From positions 1 through 36,990 of the forward strand of contig JAEWHO010000094.1 of assembly GCA_023387755.1 (NCBI GenBank): a DNA stretch of 36,990 bases. Reading direction: 5' to 3'. The position numbers were made by a program, and so were the translations under genes. The DNA is from Actinomycetes bacterium (GTDB lineage: Bacteria; Actinomycetota; Actinomycetes; Actinomycetales; Actinomycetaceae). The notes below the pieces were generated by a model. That model worked only from the letters and a program-made list of their open reading frames with translations. It searched no databases and was not told where the DNA came from. Shown one piece after another: positions 15,394 to 23,694 of the stretch; the first letter of the stretch is position 1, and every line of letters starts with the position of its first letter.

Positions 15394-16416
15394 CTATTGC
15401 GCCAGGGCGCGGTTCATACGTGCCGGCCAGAGCCCACCTTCATAGACGAATCCTGAGTAGGCCTGAAGGAGATCTGCCCCCGCGGCAAGGAGCCGGCGTC
15501 CATCCGCAGGTGTGAAGATCCCCCCGACCCCAATGAGTAGCGGCTCCTCCCCCAGCTCCTGGCGCGCAAGCTCCACCACCTGGCACGCACGCTCATGAAC
15601 CGGCCGCCCCGATAGGCCACCGGCGCCGTAGTTATGCGCGATAGTTGTGTTCACAGCGACCATCCCGGCGAGCCCCTGCGCGCGAATCATGTGCGCCACA
15701 GCGCACACGTCGTCGTCGGCTAAATCCGGGGCGATTTTCACTAAAATCGGCAAATCCGCCCGCCCCACTGCCACCGCGGCTTCCTGTACCGCCATGGTAA
15801 TCGGTTGCAGGCTGGAGATCGCCTGCAGATCGCGGAGCCCCGGCGTGTTCGGTGAGGATACGTTAATCACTAGATAGTCCGCCCAGGGGCTCAACGCCCG
15901 GGCGGAGTAGGCATAATCAGCGGGCGCCTCGGCGGCGTCAGTGATTTTGGATTTGCCGATGTTAACGCCCACGACGCAACGCCGCCCATCCCGAGTGGAG
16001 CGCAGTTGGCGCAGCCGCCCAGCGACTACATCAGCGCCGTCGTTATTGAACCCCATGCGGTTGCGCAGGCCGTCCACCTCATAGTGGCGCCACATACGGG
16101 GCTTATCATTGCCGGGCTGGGGATGGCGCGTGACCGTTCCGATCTCCACAAATCCGAAGCCAAGCGCACTGAGCGCCAGCACTGCTGTGGCATTCTTATC
16201 CATCCCGGCGGCAAGCCCTAATATGCCCGGTATCCGGCGTGGGAAGATATCGAGCCGGGGCGAGCTAGCGGGCCTGTGTGGGCGCGGGCAGCAGGCCGCC
16301 AGCAGACGCCGACCGATGGGTGTTGCACCAGCAAGCTCGAGACCCTTCAGCGCGGCGCCGTGGGCGATTTCCGGATCCACATGGCGGATGAGGTGGGTGA
16401 AAACTGCGCGATACAT
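15394..16416 (-). CDS. pyrD: Dihydroorotate dehydrogenase, class 2 (quinone-dependent)
   Basis: A 340-residue FMN enzyme converting dihydroorotate to orotate in pyrimidine synthesis and passing electrons to menaquinone. Family motifs: GLAAGMDKNA near the N-terminus, GFVEIGTVTRHPQPGN, NRMGFNNDGAD, VINVSSPNTPGLRDLQ with the class 2 catalytic Ser, VKIAPDL, AVNTTI and LIGVGGIF. The N-terminal helical segment (residues 1-40) is the membrane-associating extension that marks class 2. Length is normal. The ATG at 16416 lacks a strong ribosome-binding site. It ends convergent to the DUF3043 gene, and 28 bases separate it from the upstream membrane protein, possibly one transcript. Its quinone link suits the respiratory genes nearby. 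Confidence 0.95.
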   Translation of the reverse strand: MYRAVFTHLIRHVDPEIAHGAALKGLELAGATPIGRRLLAACCPRPHRPASSPRLDIFPRRIPGILGLAAGMDKNATAVLALSALGFGFVEIGTVTRHPQPGNDKPRMWRHYEVDGLRNRMGFNNDGADVVAGRLRQLRSTRDGRRCVVGVNIGKSKITDAAEAPADYAYSARALSPWADYLVINVSSPNTPGLRDLQAISSLQPITMAVQEAAVAVGRADLPILVKIAPDLADDDVCAVAHMIRAQGLAGMVAVNTTIAHNYGAGGLSGRPVHERACQVVELARQELGEEPLLIGVGGIFTPADGRRLLAAGADLLQAYSGFVYEGGLWPARMNRALAQ

Positions 16417-16443
16417 GACCGATCCGTTCAGCTTGGCGGGCGA

Positions 16444-16875
16444 CTATTTGGCGAGCCGCGCCGGATTGGAGTGATAGAGCCAGGCTAACCCGAGGAACGG
16501 CAAAATTAGTGGAACCCAGCCATATCCCTGCCCGAAGTGGGACCAGACTGTAGCGCGTGGGAACCAGTGCGGGTACAGGTAAGAAATAAGCCCGACGACG
16601 ATCACCCCGGTTGCCTCAACTAGCACGGCAGCCAGGGCCACGCGCCGCATCCGGCGCCCGTTATGGGCCAAACAGATCGTGGCGACGATATAAACCACCG
16701 CTGCTAGAGCCGATAACCCGTAGGCGAGTGGCGCTTCACCTGGATTGCGGATGAGCTGAACCAAAGAGCGAGCGGTAGCGGCGAGCGCGAAAATCCCGTA
16801 GACGAGGATGAGAACCCGGCCGATACCGTAGGCTGGGCGGCGAGTGTCTTCAGCGGATGTGGTGGTGATACTCAT
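16444..16875 (-). CDS. Four-helix integral membrane protein, function unknown
   Basis: A 143-residue protein starting MSITTTSAEDTRRP with four predicted transmembrane helices and short loops; the first includes ILVYGIFALAATAR and the last WVPLILPFLGLAWLYH. I do not recognise a named family, though small membrane proteins of this type are common in actinobacteria. The ATG at 16875 overlaps the stop of the upstream membrane protein (ATGA, 16872-16875), so the two are co-translated and probably interact. The open frame extends 70 codons upstream but only in shadow of that gene. The C-terminal tail is basic (HSNPARLAK). Confidence 0.75.
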   Translation of the reverse strand: MSITTTSAEDTRRPAYGIGRVLILVYGIFALAATARSLVQLIRNPGEAPLAYGLSALAAVVYIVATICLAHNGRRMRRVALAAVLVEATGVIVVGLISYLYPHWFPRATVWSHFGQGYGWVPLILPFLGLAWLYHSNPARLAK

Positions 16876-17225
16876 GCGGACCACACCTGCCATACGCGCC
16901 ACTGGCAGATTACCAGTGTAAAAGTTACTACCGCTAGGGCCGCACTCGAGATGCGAGTACGGTCTGCGAGGGCCCACGCGGCCGCAATAGGCAGCAATAT
17001 CAGGCAGGTGAGCAGATACCCCCACAGGGTGCCCCCATCGGCCGCTGTCGCACCGCGTAGCTGACCGATAGCGGCGATAATGCAAATCCCAATCTGGATT
17101 GCCTCAACAACGCCTGCAACGATCAGCTGTTTGAATATCACTGCCCGATTAGTGATGAGGTATCCCAGCGCCCACATCATGAGTAGGCCGGTGAGAATAC
17201 CGGCAATCCAAAGTCCTAAGAACAC
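16872..17225 (-). CDS. Small integral membrane protein, function unknown
   Basis: A 117-residue, very hydrophobic protein with about four predicted transmembrane helices (starting with LGLWIAGILTGLLMMWALGY) and almost no soluble part. No family recognised. It is translationally coupled to the following membrane protein, and the pair resembles a two-subunit membrane unit of unknown role upstream of pyrD. I use the GTG at 17225, preceded by a weak AGGG. It diverges from pepA with 96 bases between. Confidence 0.7.
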   Translation of the reverse strand: MFLGLWIAGILTGLLMMWALGYLITNRAVIFKQLIVAGVVEAIQIGICIIAAIGQLRGATAADGGTLWGYLLTCLILLPIAAAWALADRTRISSAALAVVTFTLVICQWRVWQVWSA

Positions 17226-17321
17226 GCCCTAAGGGTATCGCCTTCAGCGAAAATATACGCAATCAGACCTTATTTTGGGCGGTAAATTGGCGGTAGCGTT
17301 CCACCTGGAGGCACTGCCGCT

Positions 17322-18821
17322 GTGGTCTTTAGCGGAGGTTATCGTTACGCTGTGAGGGTGAACACCGTTGAACTCAGTGCAAAGAAGCTGTCCTCTATTC
17401 GTTGCGACATCCTGCTTGTAGGTGCTGCCAGCGTTGACGACGCCGTCGTCCCCTTTGCCGGCCCCGCTGTCAGCGCTAAAGCCGATAAAGCACTAGCAGA
17501 ACTCATTGAGCAACTCGATATCTCCTCGTCCGCCGGGCAGGTTACCCGCGTGATAAGCGCGGAATTCTCCACCCCGGTTGCGATTGTGGGCGTCGGTAAG
17601 GATCCGGACACGGAGGCGATCCGCCAGGCAGTCGGTGCGGCCACCCGCCAGCTGGCCGGGACGGATCATGTCGCCATCGCGTTACCGACTGCCAGTGCCG
17701 AGGAAGTTGGCGCAATCGTTGAAGGCGGCATTATGGGCGCCTACGCTTTCGCCCAGTACAAGAAGTGCAAGAAGGAACCGGTGTCCCGCCTCACCGTCCT
17801 CACCCCGCTAGCCAAGGATAAGGACGCCCAGGCCGCTGCGAAGCGAGGCGAGATCTTGGCTACCGCCGTCAACCGGGCCCGCGACCTGGTCAATCTGGCC
17901 CCGAACGATCTCTTCCCCCAATCCTTCGCTGAATATGCTGAACAGGCCGCTAAGGGTCTGAAAGTGAAGGTCACCGTCATGGACGAGAACGAACTCAGCA
18001 AGGGAGGATATGGCGGCCTCATCGGCGTGGGGATGGGCTCGGCCCGCCCACCTCGGCTCGTGCGCCTGGAATGGTCCCCGGCCCGCGCCCAGGCTCATGT
18101 GGCGCTCGTCGGTAAGGGCATCACCTTCGATTCCGGCGGCCTGTCATTGAAGCCCGGCAAGGGTATGGAGACGATGAAGTGTGATATGGGCGGTGCCGCA
18201 GCAGTGCTCAATACGATCCTCGCCGCCGCTGAGCTGAAGCTACCGATTAAGGTGACAGCTTGGCTGGCAATGGCTGAGAATATGCCGGCCGGTGGAGCCC
18301 AGCGCCCCGGGGACGTGATCACCATGTATGACGGCACCACCGTTGAGGTGCTCAATACTGACGCCGAAGGCCGCCTGGTCATGGCCGATGCCCTCGCCCG
18401 TGGGGTAGAGGATAAGCCTGACGTTATCTTGGACGTCGCCACCCTCACGGGAGCGGCAATTGTGGCCTTGGGTGACCGTACCGCAGCCGTTATGGGCGAC
18501 GCCGATTTGACCAGCGATGTGTTGGCTGCTGCAGACTGCGCTGGCGAACAGTTCTGGCATATGCCACTGCCCGAATATATGCGGGAAACTCTGGAGTCCC
18601 CGGTTGCCGACCTGAAGAATATCGGTAGCCGTATGGGCGGCACCCTGACAGCCGGACTGTTCTTGGAGCATTTCGTGGGCGATACCCGCTGGGCACATCT
18701 AGATATCGCTGGGCCCGCCTACTGCGAGGAGTCTGCCTACGGATACACCCATAAGGGTGGCACCGGATTCGCAGTTCGTACCCTGGTGAATCTGCTCGAA
18801 AACTTCGAGCCGCTAAACTAA
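17322..18821 (+). CDS. pepA: Leucyl aminopeptidase, M17 family
   Basis: A 499-residue cytosolic dimetal aminopeptidase that removes N-terminal residues from peptides. The catalytic C-terminal domain carries GKGITFDSGGLSLKPG (metal Asp and catalytic Lys region), MKCDMGGAAAVL, and NTDAEGRLVMADAL with the metal-binding Asp and Glu and catalytic Arg. Length is normal for M17. The GTG at 17322 has GGAGG 10 bases upstream; GTG codons at 17352 and 17358 are alternatives, the second closest to the conserved N-terminus. A strong hairpin follows. In mycobacteria the equivalent (pepB) also precedes the dihydrolipoamide acyltransferase, lipB and lipA genes. Confidence 0.94.
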   Translation: MVFSGGYRYAVRVNTVELSAKKLSSIRCDILLVGAASVDDAVVPFAGPAVSAKADKALAELIEQLDISSSAGQVTRVISAEFSTPVAIVGVGKDPDTEAIRQAVGAATRQLAGTDHVAIALPTASAEEVGAIVEGGIMGAYAFAQYKKCKKEPVSRLTVLTPLAKDKDAQAAAKRGEILATAVNRARDLVNLAPNDLFPQSFAEYAEQAAKGLKVKVTVMDENELSKGGYGGLIGVGMGSARPPRLVRLEWSPARAQAHVALVGKGITFDSGGLSLKPGKGMETMKCDMGGAAAVLNTILAAAELKLPIKVTAWLAMAENMPAGGAQRPGDVITMYDGTTVEVLNTDAEGRLVMADALARGVEDKPDVILDVATLTGAAIVALGDRTAAVMGDADLTSDVLAAADCAGEQFWHMPLPEYMRETLESPVADLKNIGSRMGGTLTAGLFLEHFVGDTRWAHLDIAGPAYCEESAYGYTHKGGTGFAVRTLVNLLENFEPLN

Positions 18822-18826
18822 CCGAC

Positions 18827-18859
18827 ATGGGCGGGAAAGGAATCTCCTTTCCCGCCCAT
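18827..18859 (+). terminator. Hairpin terminator after pepA
   Basis: A perfect 15-bp stem (18827-18841 with 18845-18859) with a 3-base loop starts 5 bases after the pepA stop. The following bases are only moderately T-rich. It is a strong terminator candidate. Confidence 0.85.
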
Positions 18860-18955
18860 CTCATACCTATTCCCATCCGTCCGAACCTAACCGATCCATT
18901 CCTGCGCCTGCACAGTCGTGGCATGGTTCACCCCGTGTTCACCGACCGGCTGTGC

Positions 18956-18984
18956 TTGCTATGCACCACCACCGTGGGACAATA
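18956..18984 (+). promoter_or_regulatory. Possible lpd promoter
   Basis: TTGCTA (18956-18961) and ACAATA (18979-18984) are 17 bases apart, a fair sigma70-type match, and the box ends 42 bases before the chosen lpd start. It falls in the 205-base gap after the pepA terminator and would drive lpd and the downstream E2 gene. Confidence 0.45.
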
Positions 18985-19026
18985 GTCCTGAACCAGCCCT
19001 ACGGGGAATATTTTGAGGAGTTGCAC

Positions 19027-20406
19027 GTGACAGATACGCCGGAGTACGACATCGTCATTTTGGGAGCCGGAAGTGGTGGCTACGCCGCTGCCCTGCGTGG
19101 CGCCCAGCTAGGGCTTAAAGTTGCCCTCATTGAAGCGGACAAAGTTGGGGGCACCTGTTTGCACCGTGGCTGCATCCCCACTAAAGCTCTCCTCCACGCC
19201 GCTGAGGTAGCTGATACCGCTGCGGAATCCGCCTCGGTGGGGGTTGACCTTACCCTTGAGGGCATCGACATGGCCCGGGTTAACAAGTACAAGGACGGCG
19301 TCATCGGGCGCTTGTACAAGGGCCTACAGGGCCTGGTCTCCTCCCGCGGCATCGACTTCATTACCGGCTGGGGTCGTCTGGTCGGCCCCGATACCGTCGA
19401 GGTGGACGGCAAAAAGTACCGCGGTAAGAATATTGTCCTCGCCTCCGGCTCCTACTCTCGCACCCTGCCGGGCCTGGAGATCGGCGGTCGGGTGATGACC
19501 AGCGAGCAGGCACTACAACTCGACTTTGTGCCCAAGTCCGCCATCGTCCTTGGCGGTGGCGTTATTGGTGTCGAATTCGCTTCTGTGTGGAAGTCATTCG
19601 GTGCTGACGTCACCATCATTGAGGGCCTGCCCCACTTGTGCCCCAACGAGGACGAGGTTATCTCCAAGACCTTGGAGCGCTCCTTCCGTAAGCGCAAGAT
19701 CAACTTCAAGCTCAACACCCGCTTCGAATCCGTCACCCAGGATGACAATGGCGTGAAGGTGCGCACCGACAACGGCGATGAGTATGAGGCAGATCTGCTT
19801 CTCGTAGCGATCGGGCGGGGCCCCGCCACCAAAGATCTGGGCTACGAAGAGCAGGGTATCTCGATGGATCGTGGATTCGTGCTCACTAACGAGCGCCTGC
19901 ACACGGGAGTGGGCAATATCTACGCCGTCGGCGATATCGTGCCGGGCCTGCAGCTGGCCCACCGCGGTTTTGCCCACGGAATCTTTGTGGCCGAAGAAAT
20001 CGCCGGCCTCAATCCTGCCGTGATCGAAGATTCCACCATCCCGCGCGTGACCTATTGCGAGCCGGAAATCGCCTCCGTGGGTATTACCGAAGCGCAGGCC
20101 GCCGAAAAGTACGGCGCAGACGCCGTGCATAGCATCGAATACAACCTGGCTGGCAACGGCAAGTCACAGATCCTCAAAACCGCCGGTTTCATCAAGCTCG
20201 TTGGGGTCAAGGAAGGACCGATCGTGGGCGTCCACATGGTGGGAGCGCGGGTTGGCGAACTTATCGGTGAGGGCCAGCTCATAGTGAGCTGGGAGGCCTA
20301 CCCGCAAGACGTCGCCTCCCTTATCCACGCGCACCCCACCCAGAATGAGGCCATGGGTGAGGCTGCCCTCGCCCTCGCCGGCAAGCCGTTACACGCACAC
20401 AGCTGA
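19027..20406 (+). CDS. lpd: Dihydrolipoyl dehydrogenase (E3)
   Basis: A 459-residue FAD disulfide oxidoreductase that reoxidises dihydrolipoyl groups of 2-oxoacid dehydrogenase complexes with NAD. N-terminal FAD motif DIVILGAGSGGYAAAL; redox-active disulfide GGTCLHRGCIPTK (CxxxxC); NAD motif VLGGGVIGVEFASVW; second FAD motif IYAVGDIVPGLQLAHRG; C-terminal HAHPTQNEAMGEA with the catalytic His-Glu pair. The GTG at 19027 is chosen over the upstream ATG at 18952 because GAGGAG lies 6 bases ahead and the protein then begins at the conserved FAD domain. It lies 23 bases upstream of the E2 gene, forming an E3-E2 operon; no E1 gene is present in the window. Confidence 0.95.
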   Translation: MTDTPEYDIVILGAGSGGYAAALRGAQLGLKVALIEADKVGGTCLHRGCIPTKALLHAAEVADTAAESASVGVDLTLEGIDMARVNKYKDGVIGRLYKGLQGLVSSRGIDFITGWGRLVGPDTVEVDGKKYRGKNIVLASGSYSRTLPGLEIGGRVMTSEQALQLDFVPKSAIVLGGGVIGVEFASVWKSFGADVTIIEGLPHLCPNEDEVISKTLERSFRKRKINFKLNTRFESVTQDDNGVKVRTDNGDEYEADLLLVAIGRGPATKDLGYEEQGISMDRGFVLTNERLHTGVGNIYAVGDIVPGLQLAHRGFAHGIFVAEEIAGLNPAVIEDSTIPRVTYCEPEIASVGITEAQAAEKYGADAVHSIEYNLAGNGKSQILKTAGFIKLVGVKEGPIVGVHMVGARVGELIGEGQLIVSWEAYPQDVASLIHAHPTQNEAMGEAALALAGKPLHAHS

Positions 20407-20429
20407 TACTCGAGAAGGAGTCGTTCCAC

Positions 20430-22301
20430 ATGTCTGAAACTGTGAAGATGCCTGCTCTCGGTGAGTCCGTCACCGAAGGCACCGTTAGCCAATGGCTGAA
20501 GTCCGTTGGCGATCGGGTGGAGGTGGACGAGCCCCTGCTCGAGGTTTCCACCGATAAGGTCGACACTGAGATTCCTTCCCCCATTGCCGGGGTGTTGGAA
20601 GAGATTCTGGTCGACGAAGATGAAACCGCTGAGGTGGGTGCTGATCTGTGCCGGATCGGTGATGGTGCTGGCGACTCCGGTGCAGCTGAAGCCGATAAAG
20701 CCGACGACGCCGACAAGCAATCTGCCTCGGAAGAACAGGCCAGTGCCGCAGAAGAGTCTGATGCGGCCGACGATTCAGCTGGGCAGGATGACAGCGGTGC
20801 GGACCAGACCGAAGCGAAAACTGCTGCGGATGACAAGTCCCAGTCCGGTGGTGGCCAGGCTGTCACCATGCCGGCGCTGGGTGAGTCGGTGACCGAAGGT
20901 ACCGTGAGCCAATGGCTGAAGCAGGAGGGCGATACTGTCGAGGTTGATGAGCCGCTTCTAGAGGTTTCCACCGACAAGGTCGACACCGAGATCCCCTCTC
21001 CCATCGCCGGCACCCTCCAAAAGATCCTCGTGGGTGAGGACGAGACCGCTGAAGTGGGCGCGGAACTGTGCCTGATCGGCGACGGTGCGGCTAGTTCGTC
21101 TTCGGATGAGGCTGCCGACGATACCGCCTCTGCTGAGGACGATGCTGCACCGGCTGAATCCCAGCCCGCCGCGGAGGTTGCAGCTGATGAGGCCCCTGGT
21201 GCTGATGAGGTGCCTGCCGAGGAGACCGCCGGTGACGAAGTCTCCGACGACGAAACCGCAGCTGCCGAATCCGCCGCCTTTGAGCCGGAAGAAACCCATG
21301 CGCAGCCACCCTCTGAAGAAGAGGATCCGCAGGAGAATCATTCGGCCCCACGCCCAACCAAGGCACCTGGCACCTACGTAACCCCAATCGTGCGCAAGCT
21401 GGCCAAAGATAAGGGGGTTGACCTCGCCGAGGTGCAGGGCACCGGCGTAGGCGGTCGGATCCGCAAGGAAGACGTCGAGGCTGCAGCCAAAGCCGCCGAG
21501 GAAGCTAAAACAAAGGCAGCTGCGGCTAAGCAGGCCGCACCGGCAGCTTCCTCCGCACCCCGCCCCCAGGCTGAGATCTCACCACTGCGTGGCACCAAGG
21601 AGAAGATGTCCCGCCTACGCAAGGTGATTTCCGCCCGCATGATCGAGTCCCTCCAGGTGTCGGCTCAGCTGACCACAGTGGTGGAAGTCGACGTCACCCG
21701 CGTAGCCCAGCTCCGCGCCCAAGCCAAGGACAAGTTCCTGGCGACCGAAGGCGTAAAGCTCACCTTCCTACCGTTCTTCGTCAAGGCCGCTACGGAAGCG
21801 CTCAAGGCTCATCCGAAGATCAACGCCAGTATTGACGGCGATCACGTCATCTATCATGACGTCGAAAATGTTGGCATTGCAGTCGATACCGAACGTGGTC
21901 TGCTCGTACCGGTTATCAAGGATGCAGGTAGCCTAACGATTTCCGGTATCGCTAAGAAGATTGGTGACCTAGCTGCCCGCACCCGCAGTTCGAAAGTTAC
22001 CCCGGATGAACTGTCCGGCAGCACCTTCACCATCACCAACACCGGTTCCGGTGGCGCACTCTTCGACACCCCGATCATCAACCAGCCCGAGGTCGCTATC
22101 CTCGGGGTGGGAACGATCGTGAAGCGCCCAATGGTTGTCACGGACGCCGACGGAAATGAGTCGATCTCCAACCGTTCGATGGTCTACCTGGCACTGTCCT
22201 ACGATCACCGACTGGTTGATGGTGCCGATGCGGCTCGCTACCTCATGGCGGTCAAGGCCCGCCTGGAAGAAGGCGACTTCCACGCCGAGGTCGGCCTCTA
22301 G
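20430..22301 (+). CDS. sucB: Dihydrolipoamide acyltransferase (E2) with two lipoyl domains
   Basis: A 623-residue E2 core of a 2-oxoacid dehydrogenase complex. Two lipoyl domains lie at about residues 4-78 and 144-218, each with the lipoylation site STDKVDTEIPSP (Lys43 and Lys183). Acidic Ala/Glu/Asp-rich linkers separate them. A peripheral-subunit-binding domain (about 310-348, TPIVRKLAKDKGV...GRIRKEDV) precedes the catalytic domain ending in SYDHRLVDGADAARYL with the active-site His near 592. Substrate class (pyruvate or 2-oxoglutarate) is not certain: actinobacterial SucB-named proteins of this kind often serve pyruvate dehydrogenase. AAGGAG precedes the ATG. LipB and LipA downstream supply its cofactor. 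Confidence 0.93.
   Translation: MSETVKMPALGESVTEGTVSQWLKSVGDRVEVDEPLLEVSTDKVDTEIPSPIAGVLEEILVDEDETAEVGADLCRIGDGAGDSGAAEADKADDADKQSASEEQASAAEESDAADDSAGQDDSGADQTEAKTAADDKSQSGGGQAVTMPALGESVTEGTVSQWLKQEGDTVEVDEPLLEVSTDKVDTEIPSPIAGTLQKILVGEDETAEVGAELCLIGDGAASSSSDEAADDTASAEDDAAPAESQPAAEVAADEAPGADEVPAEETAGDEVSDDETAAAESAAFEPEETHAQPPSEEEDPQENHSAPRPTKAPGTYVTPIVRKLAKDKGVDLAEVQGTGVGGRIRKEDVEAAAKAAEEAKTKAAAAKQAAPAASSAPRPQAEISPLRGTKEKMSRLRKVISARMIESLQVSAQLTTVVEVDVTRVAQLRAQAKDKFLATEGVKLTFLPFFVKAATEALKAHPKINASIDGDHVIYHDVENVGIAVDTERGLLVPVIKDAGSLTISGIAKKIGDLAARTRSSKVTPDELSGSTFTITNTGSGGALFDTPIINQPEVAILGVGTIVKRPMVVTDADGNESISNRSMVYLALSYDHRLVDGADAARYLMAVKARLEEGDFHAEVGL
20442..21083 (+). repeat. Internal duplication of the lipoyl-domain coding unit
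   Basis: Two copies of roughly 220 bases begin at 20442 and 20862, offset by exactly 420 bases, and encode the two lipoyl domains. Amino acid identity is very high, while many third codon positions differ, so the duplication is not recent or is under selection for protein sequence. Confidence 0.85.
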
Positions 22302-22310
22302 CCACAGCTA

Positions 22311-22350
22311 ACAGCGGGGCTGCTCCACACGAAGTGAGCAGCCCCGCTGT
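22311..22350. terminator. Hairpin terminator between E2 gene and kinase-like gene
   Basis: A perfect 15-bp stem (22311-22325 with 22336-22350) with a 10-base loop occupies nearly the whole 56-base gap between two convergent genes. It probably serves both directions. No clear T-run. Confidence 0.8.
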
Positions 22351-22357
22351 GCTATGT

Positions 22358-23590
22358 CTATTCCTCACCTGCACAGGGATGGATTTCGCGGATTCGCCCC
22401 AACTCCAACGTGAACTGCAGACACCGTTCCTGCACGGGCTTGTCGGTTCGCACTTCCCCTTGGCGCTCCTGGTAGGCCGAGGCGGTGACATAAGCAGTCA
22501 CAACATTTCCGCGAACCTCGCGCACCTGCACCTGCGTCTGTAAATTCTCGATCGCGATATGCTGCTCATTCCACTGCGTAATCTGAGCAGTATCCGCGTC
22601 TAGCGCAGGTGCGCCCGCCGCATAGACTTCCTCTAGTAGCGCCGGGTCCCCCGCGATGATCGCAGCGTCCCGTTTCGATAAAAGCTCAGCAAGAACCTCA
22701 CCCGCCGCAGGCTGAGCCCACCAGTATCCGCCACTGAGTACCGCCGCTGCTGCCCCCGCAGCCACCCAAATCCACCGCAGTCTATGACGGTGAACAATGA
22801 CTGCTTTACCCGGGTGAGCATGCCGTCGCCGACTGGGGGCCACCTGAGTCGCTGGGGTGCGTTTACGCATATACGCCACTGCCAAGGCACTGGCAGAAGG
22901 AAAAGCAACGGTTTCGCCCGGGCCTAAGTGGGCGCTGAGCGCGGAGAAGTCGCGCGCCGTTGGCCGCCTCTCAGGTTCGGAATGCAGCGCCTGCTCCGTC
23001 AACTCGCGCACCAGAGCAGCTGGGCTGAGCTCACACAGGACTGCTGCCAGAGAGTAAATATCCCCAGCCACACTCGCCGCCCCACCCTGTGCTCGTTCCG
23101 GAGCAGTGAAACCCGCCGTGCCCCGTTCGGCACCAAGTCGGGCACAAATATCGACTAAGACGGGGACGCCGTCGTCGGTGATAATAATGTTCTCTAGTGA
23201 CACATCGCCATGGATCACCCCGGCGTCGTGCAAGGTGGCCAGGGCTGACGCCACCGCGTCCCACACGTACGCAATTTCTCCCGCCTGCAATTGGCCGCGT
23301 GCTGCCAGCAAAGTCCCCAAGCTGATTCCGCTGACGGGCTCATAAGCCACGAGCAGGGTGTGCCCCTGGACTTGGGTATCGCGCACCTTAACGATATGGC
23401 GATGATGGATACCGGCTAGGTGGAGCAGACGCCGCTGCATAGCGCGAACCTCGGGTGCAGTGGCGAGCTCGATACGTGCCACGACACAGGGCTCACCATT
23501 CGGATCGCGGGCTTCATATACGGTCGCCGAGAGCGGGTCCAACAATTCGTAGCCAGCCAGAAACGTCATAACTGTACAGTAGATACTCAT
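22358..23590 (-). CDS. Membrane-anchored Ser/Thr kinase-like protein, likely pseudokinase
   Basis: A 410-residue protein: kinase-like domain (about residues 13-225), basic linker, one transmembrane helix (about 275-295) and an external domain of about 115 residues. The kinase fold is visible in VIHGDVSLENIII (127-137, catalytic-loop position), the APER motif and DIYSLAAVL. Key changes: the ATP-binding Lys is Arg39 (VVARI), the Gly-rich loop is lost, the catalytic-loop Lys is Ser131, and the Mg-binding DFG is DIC (147-149). Catalysis is doubtful; binding or scaffolding is more likely. The outer domain starts AELLSKRDAAIIAGD and carries two Cys near the end. Start is uncertain between ATG 23590 and ATG 23569; neither has a good ribosome site. 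Confidence 0.78.
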   Translation of the reverse strand: MSIYCTVMTFLAGYELLDPLSATVYEARDPNGEPCVVARIELATAPEVRAMQRRLLHLAGIHHRHIVKVRDTQVQGHTLLVAYEPVSGISLGTLLAARGQLQAGEIAYVWDAVASALATLHDAGVIHGDVSLENIIITDDGVPVLVDICARLGAERGTAGFTAPERAQGGAASVAGDIYSLAAVLCELSPAALVRELTEQALHSEPERRPTARDFSALSAHLGPGETVAFPSASALAVAYMRKRTPATQVAPSRRRHAHPGKAVIVHRHRLRWIWVAAGAAAAVLSGGYWWAQPAAGEVLAELLSKRDAAIIAGDPALLEEVYAAGAPALDADTAQITQWNEQHIAIENLQTQVQVREVRGNVVTAYVTASAYQERQGEVRTDKPVQERCLQFTLELGRIREIHPCAGEE

Positions 23591-23605
23591 TCAGGCTGCT
23601 AACCG

Positions 23606-23642
23606 TTATCCACAGGAGAGGAAAAATTCGCCACAATTCGCC
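23606..23642. promoter_or_regulatory. DnaA-box-like 9-mer and phased direct repeat upstream of lipB
   Basis: TTATCCACA (23606-23614) is an exact match to the classical DnaA box. Downstream, the 8-mer AATTCGCC occurs at 23625-23632 and 23635-23642, one helical turn apart. Both sit in the 104-base gap between divergent genes. They may be regulatory sites, or the 9-mer may be chance. Confidence 0.3.
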
Positions 23643-23694
23643 CAACTACCTCAAATTACGTCCGCGCTCCGGCGCGGGGCGTTAAGGTGTGCAC

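Noticed and set aside
18952..19026. Upstream ATG start of lpd
   Set aside because: It lies inside the proposed promoter, has no ribosome site, and adds residues not found in the E3 family; the GTG at 19027 has GAGGAG.
20442..21083. Tandem repeat suggesting an assembly artefact
   Set aside because: The two copies differ at many synonymous sites and encode lipoyl domains, a normal feature of E2 proteins.
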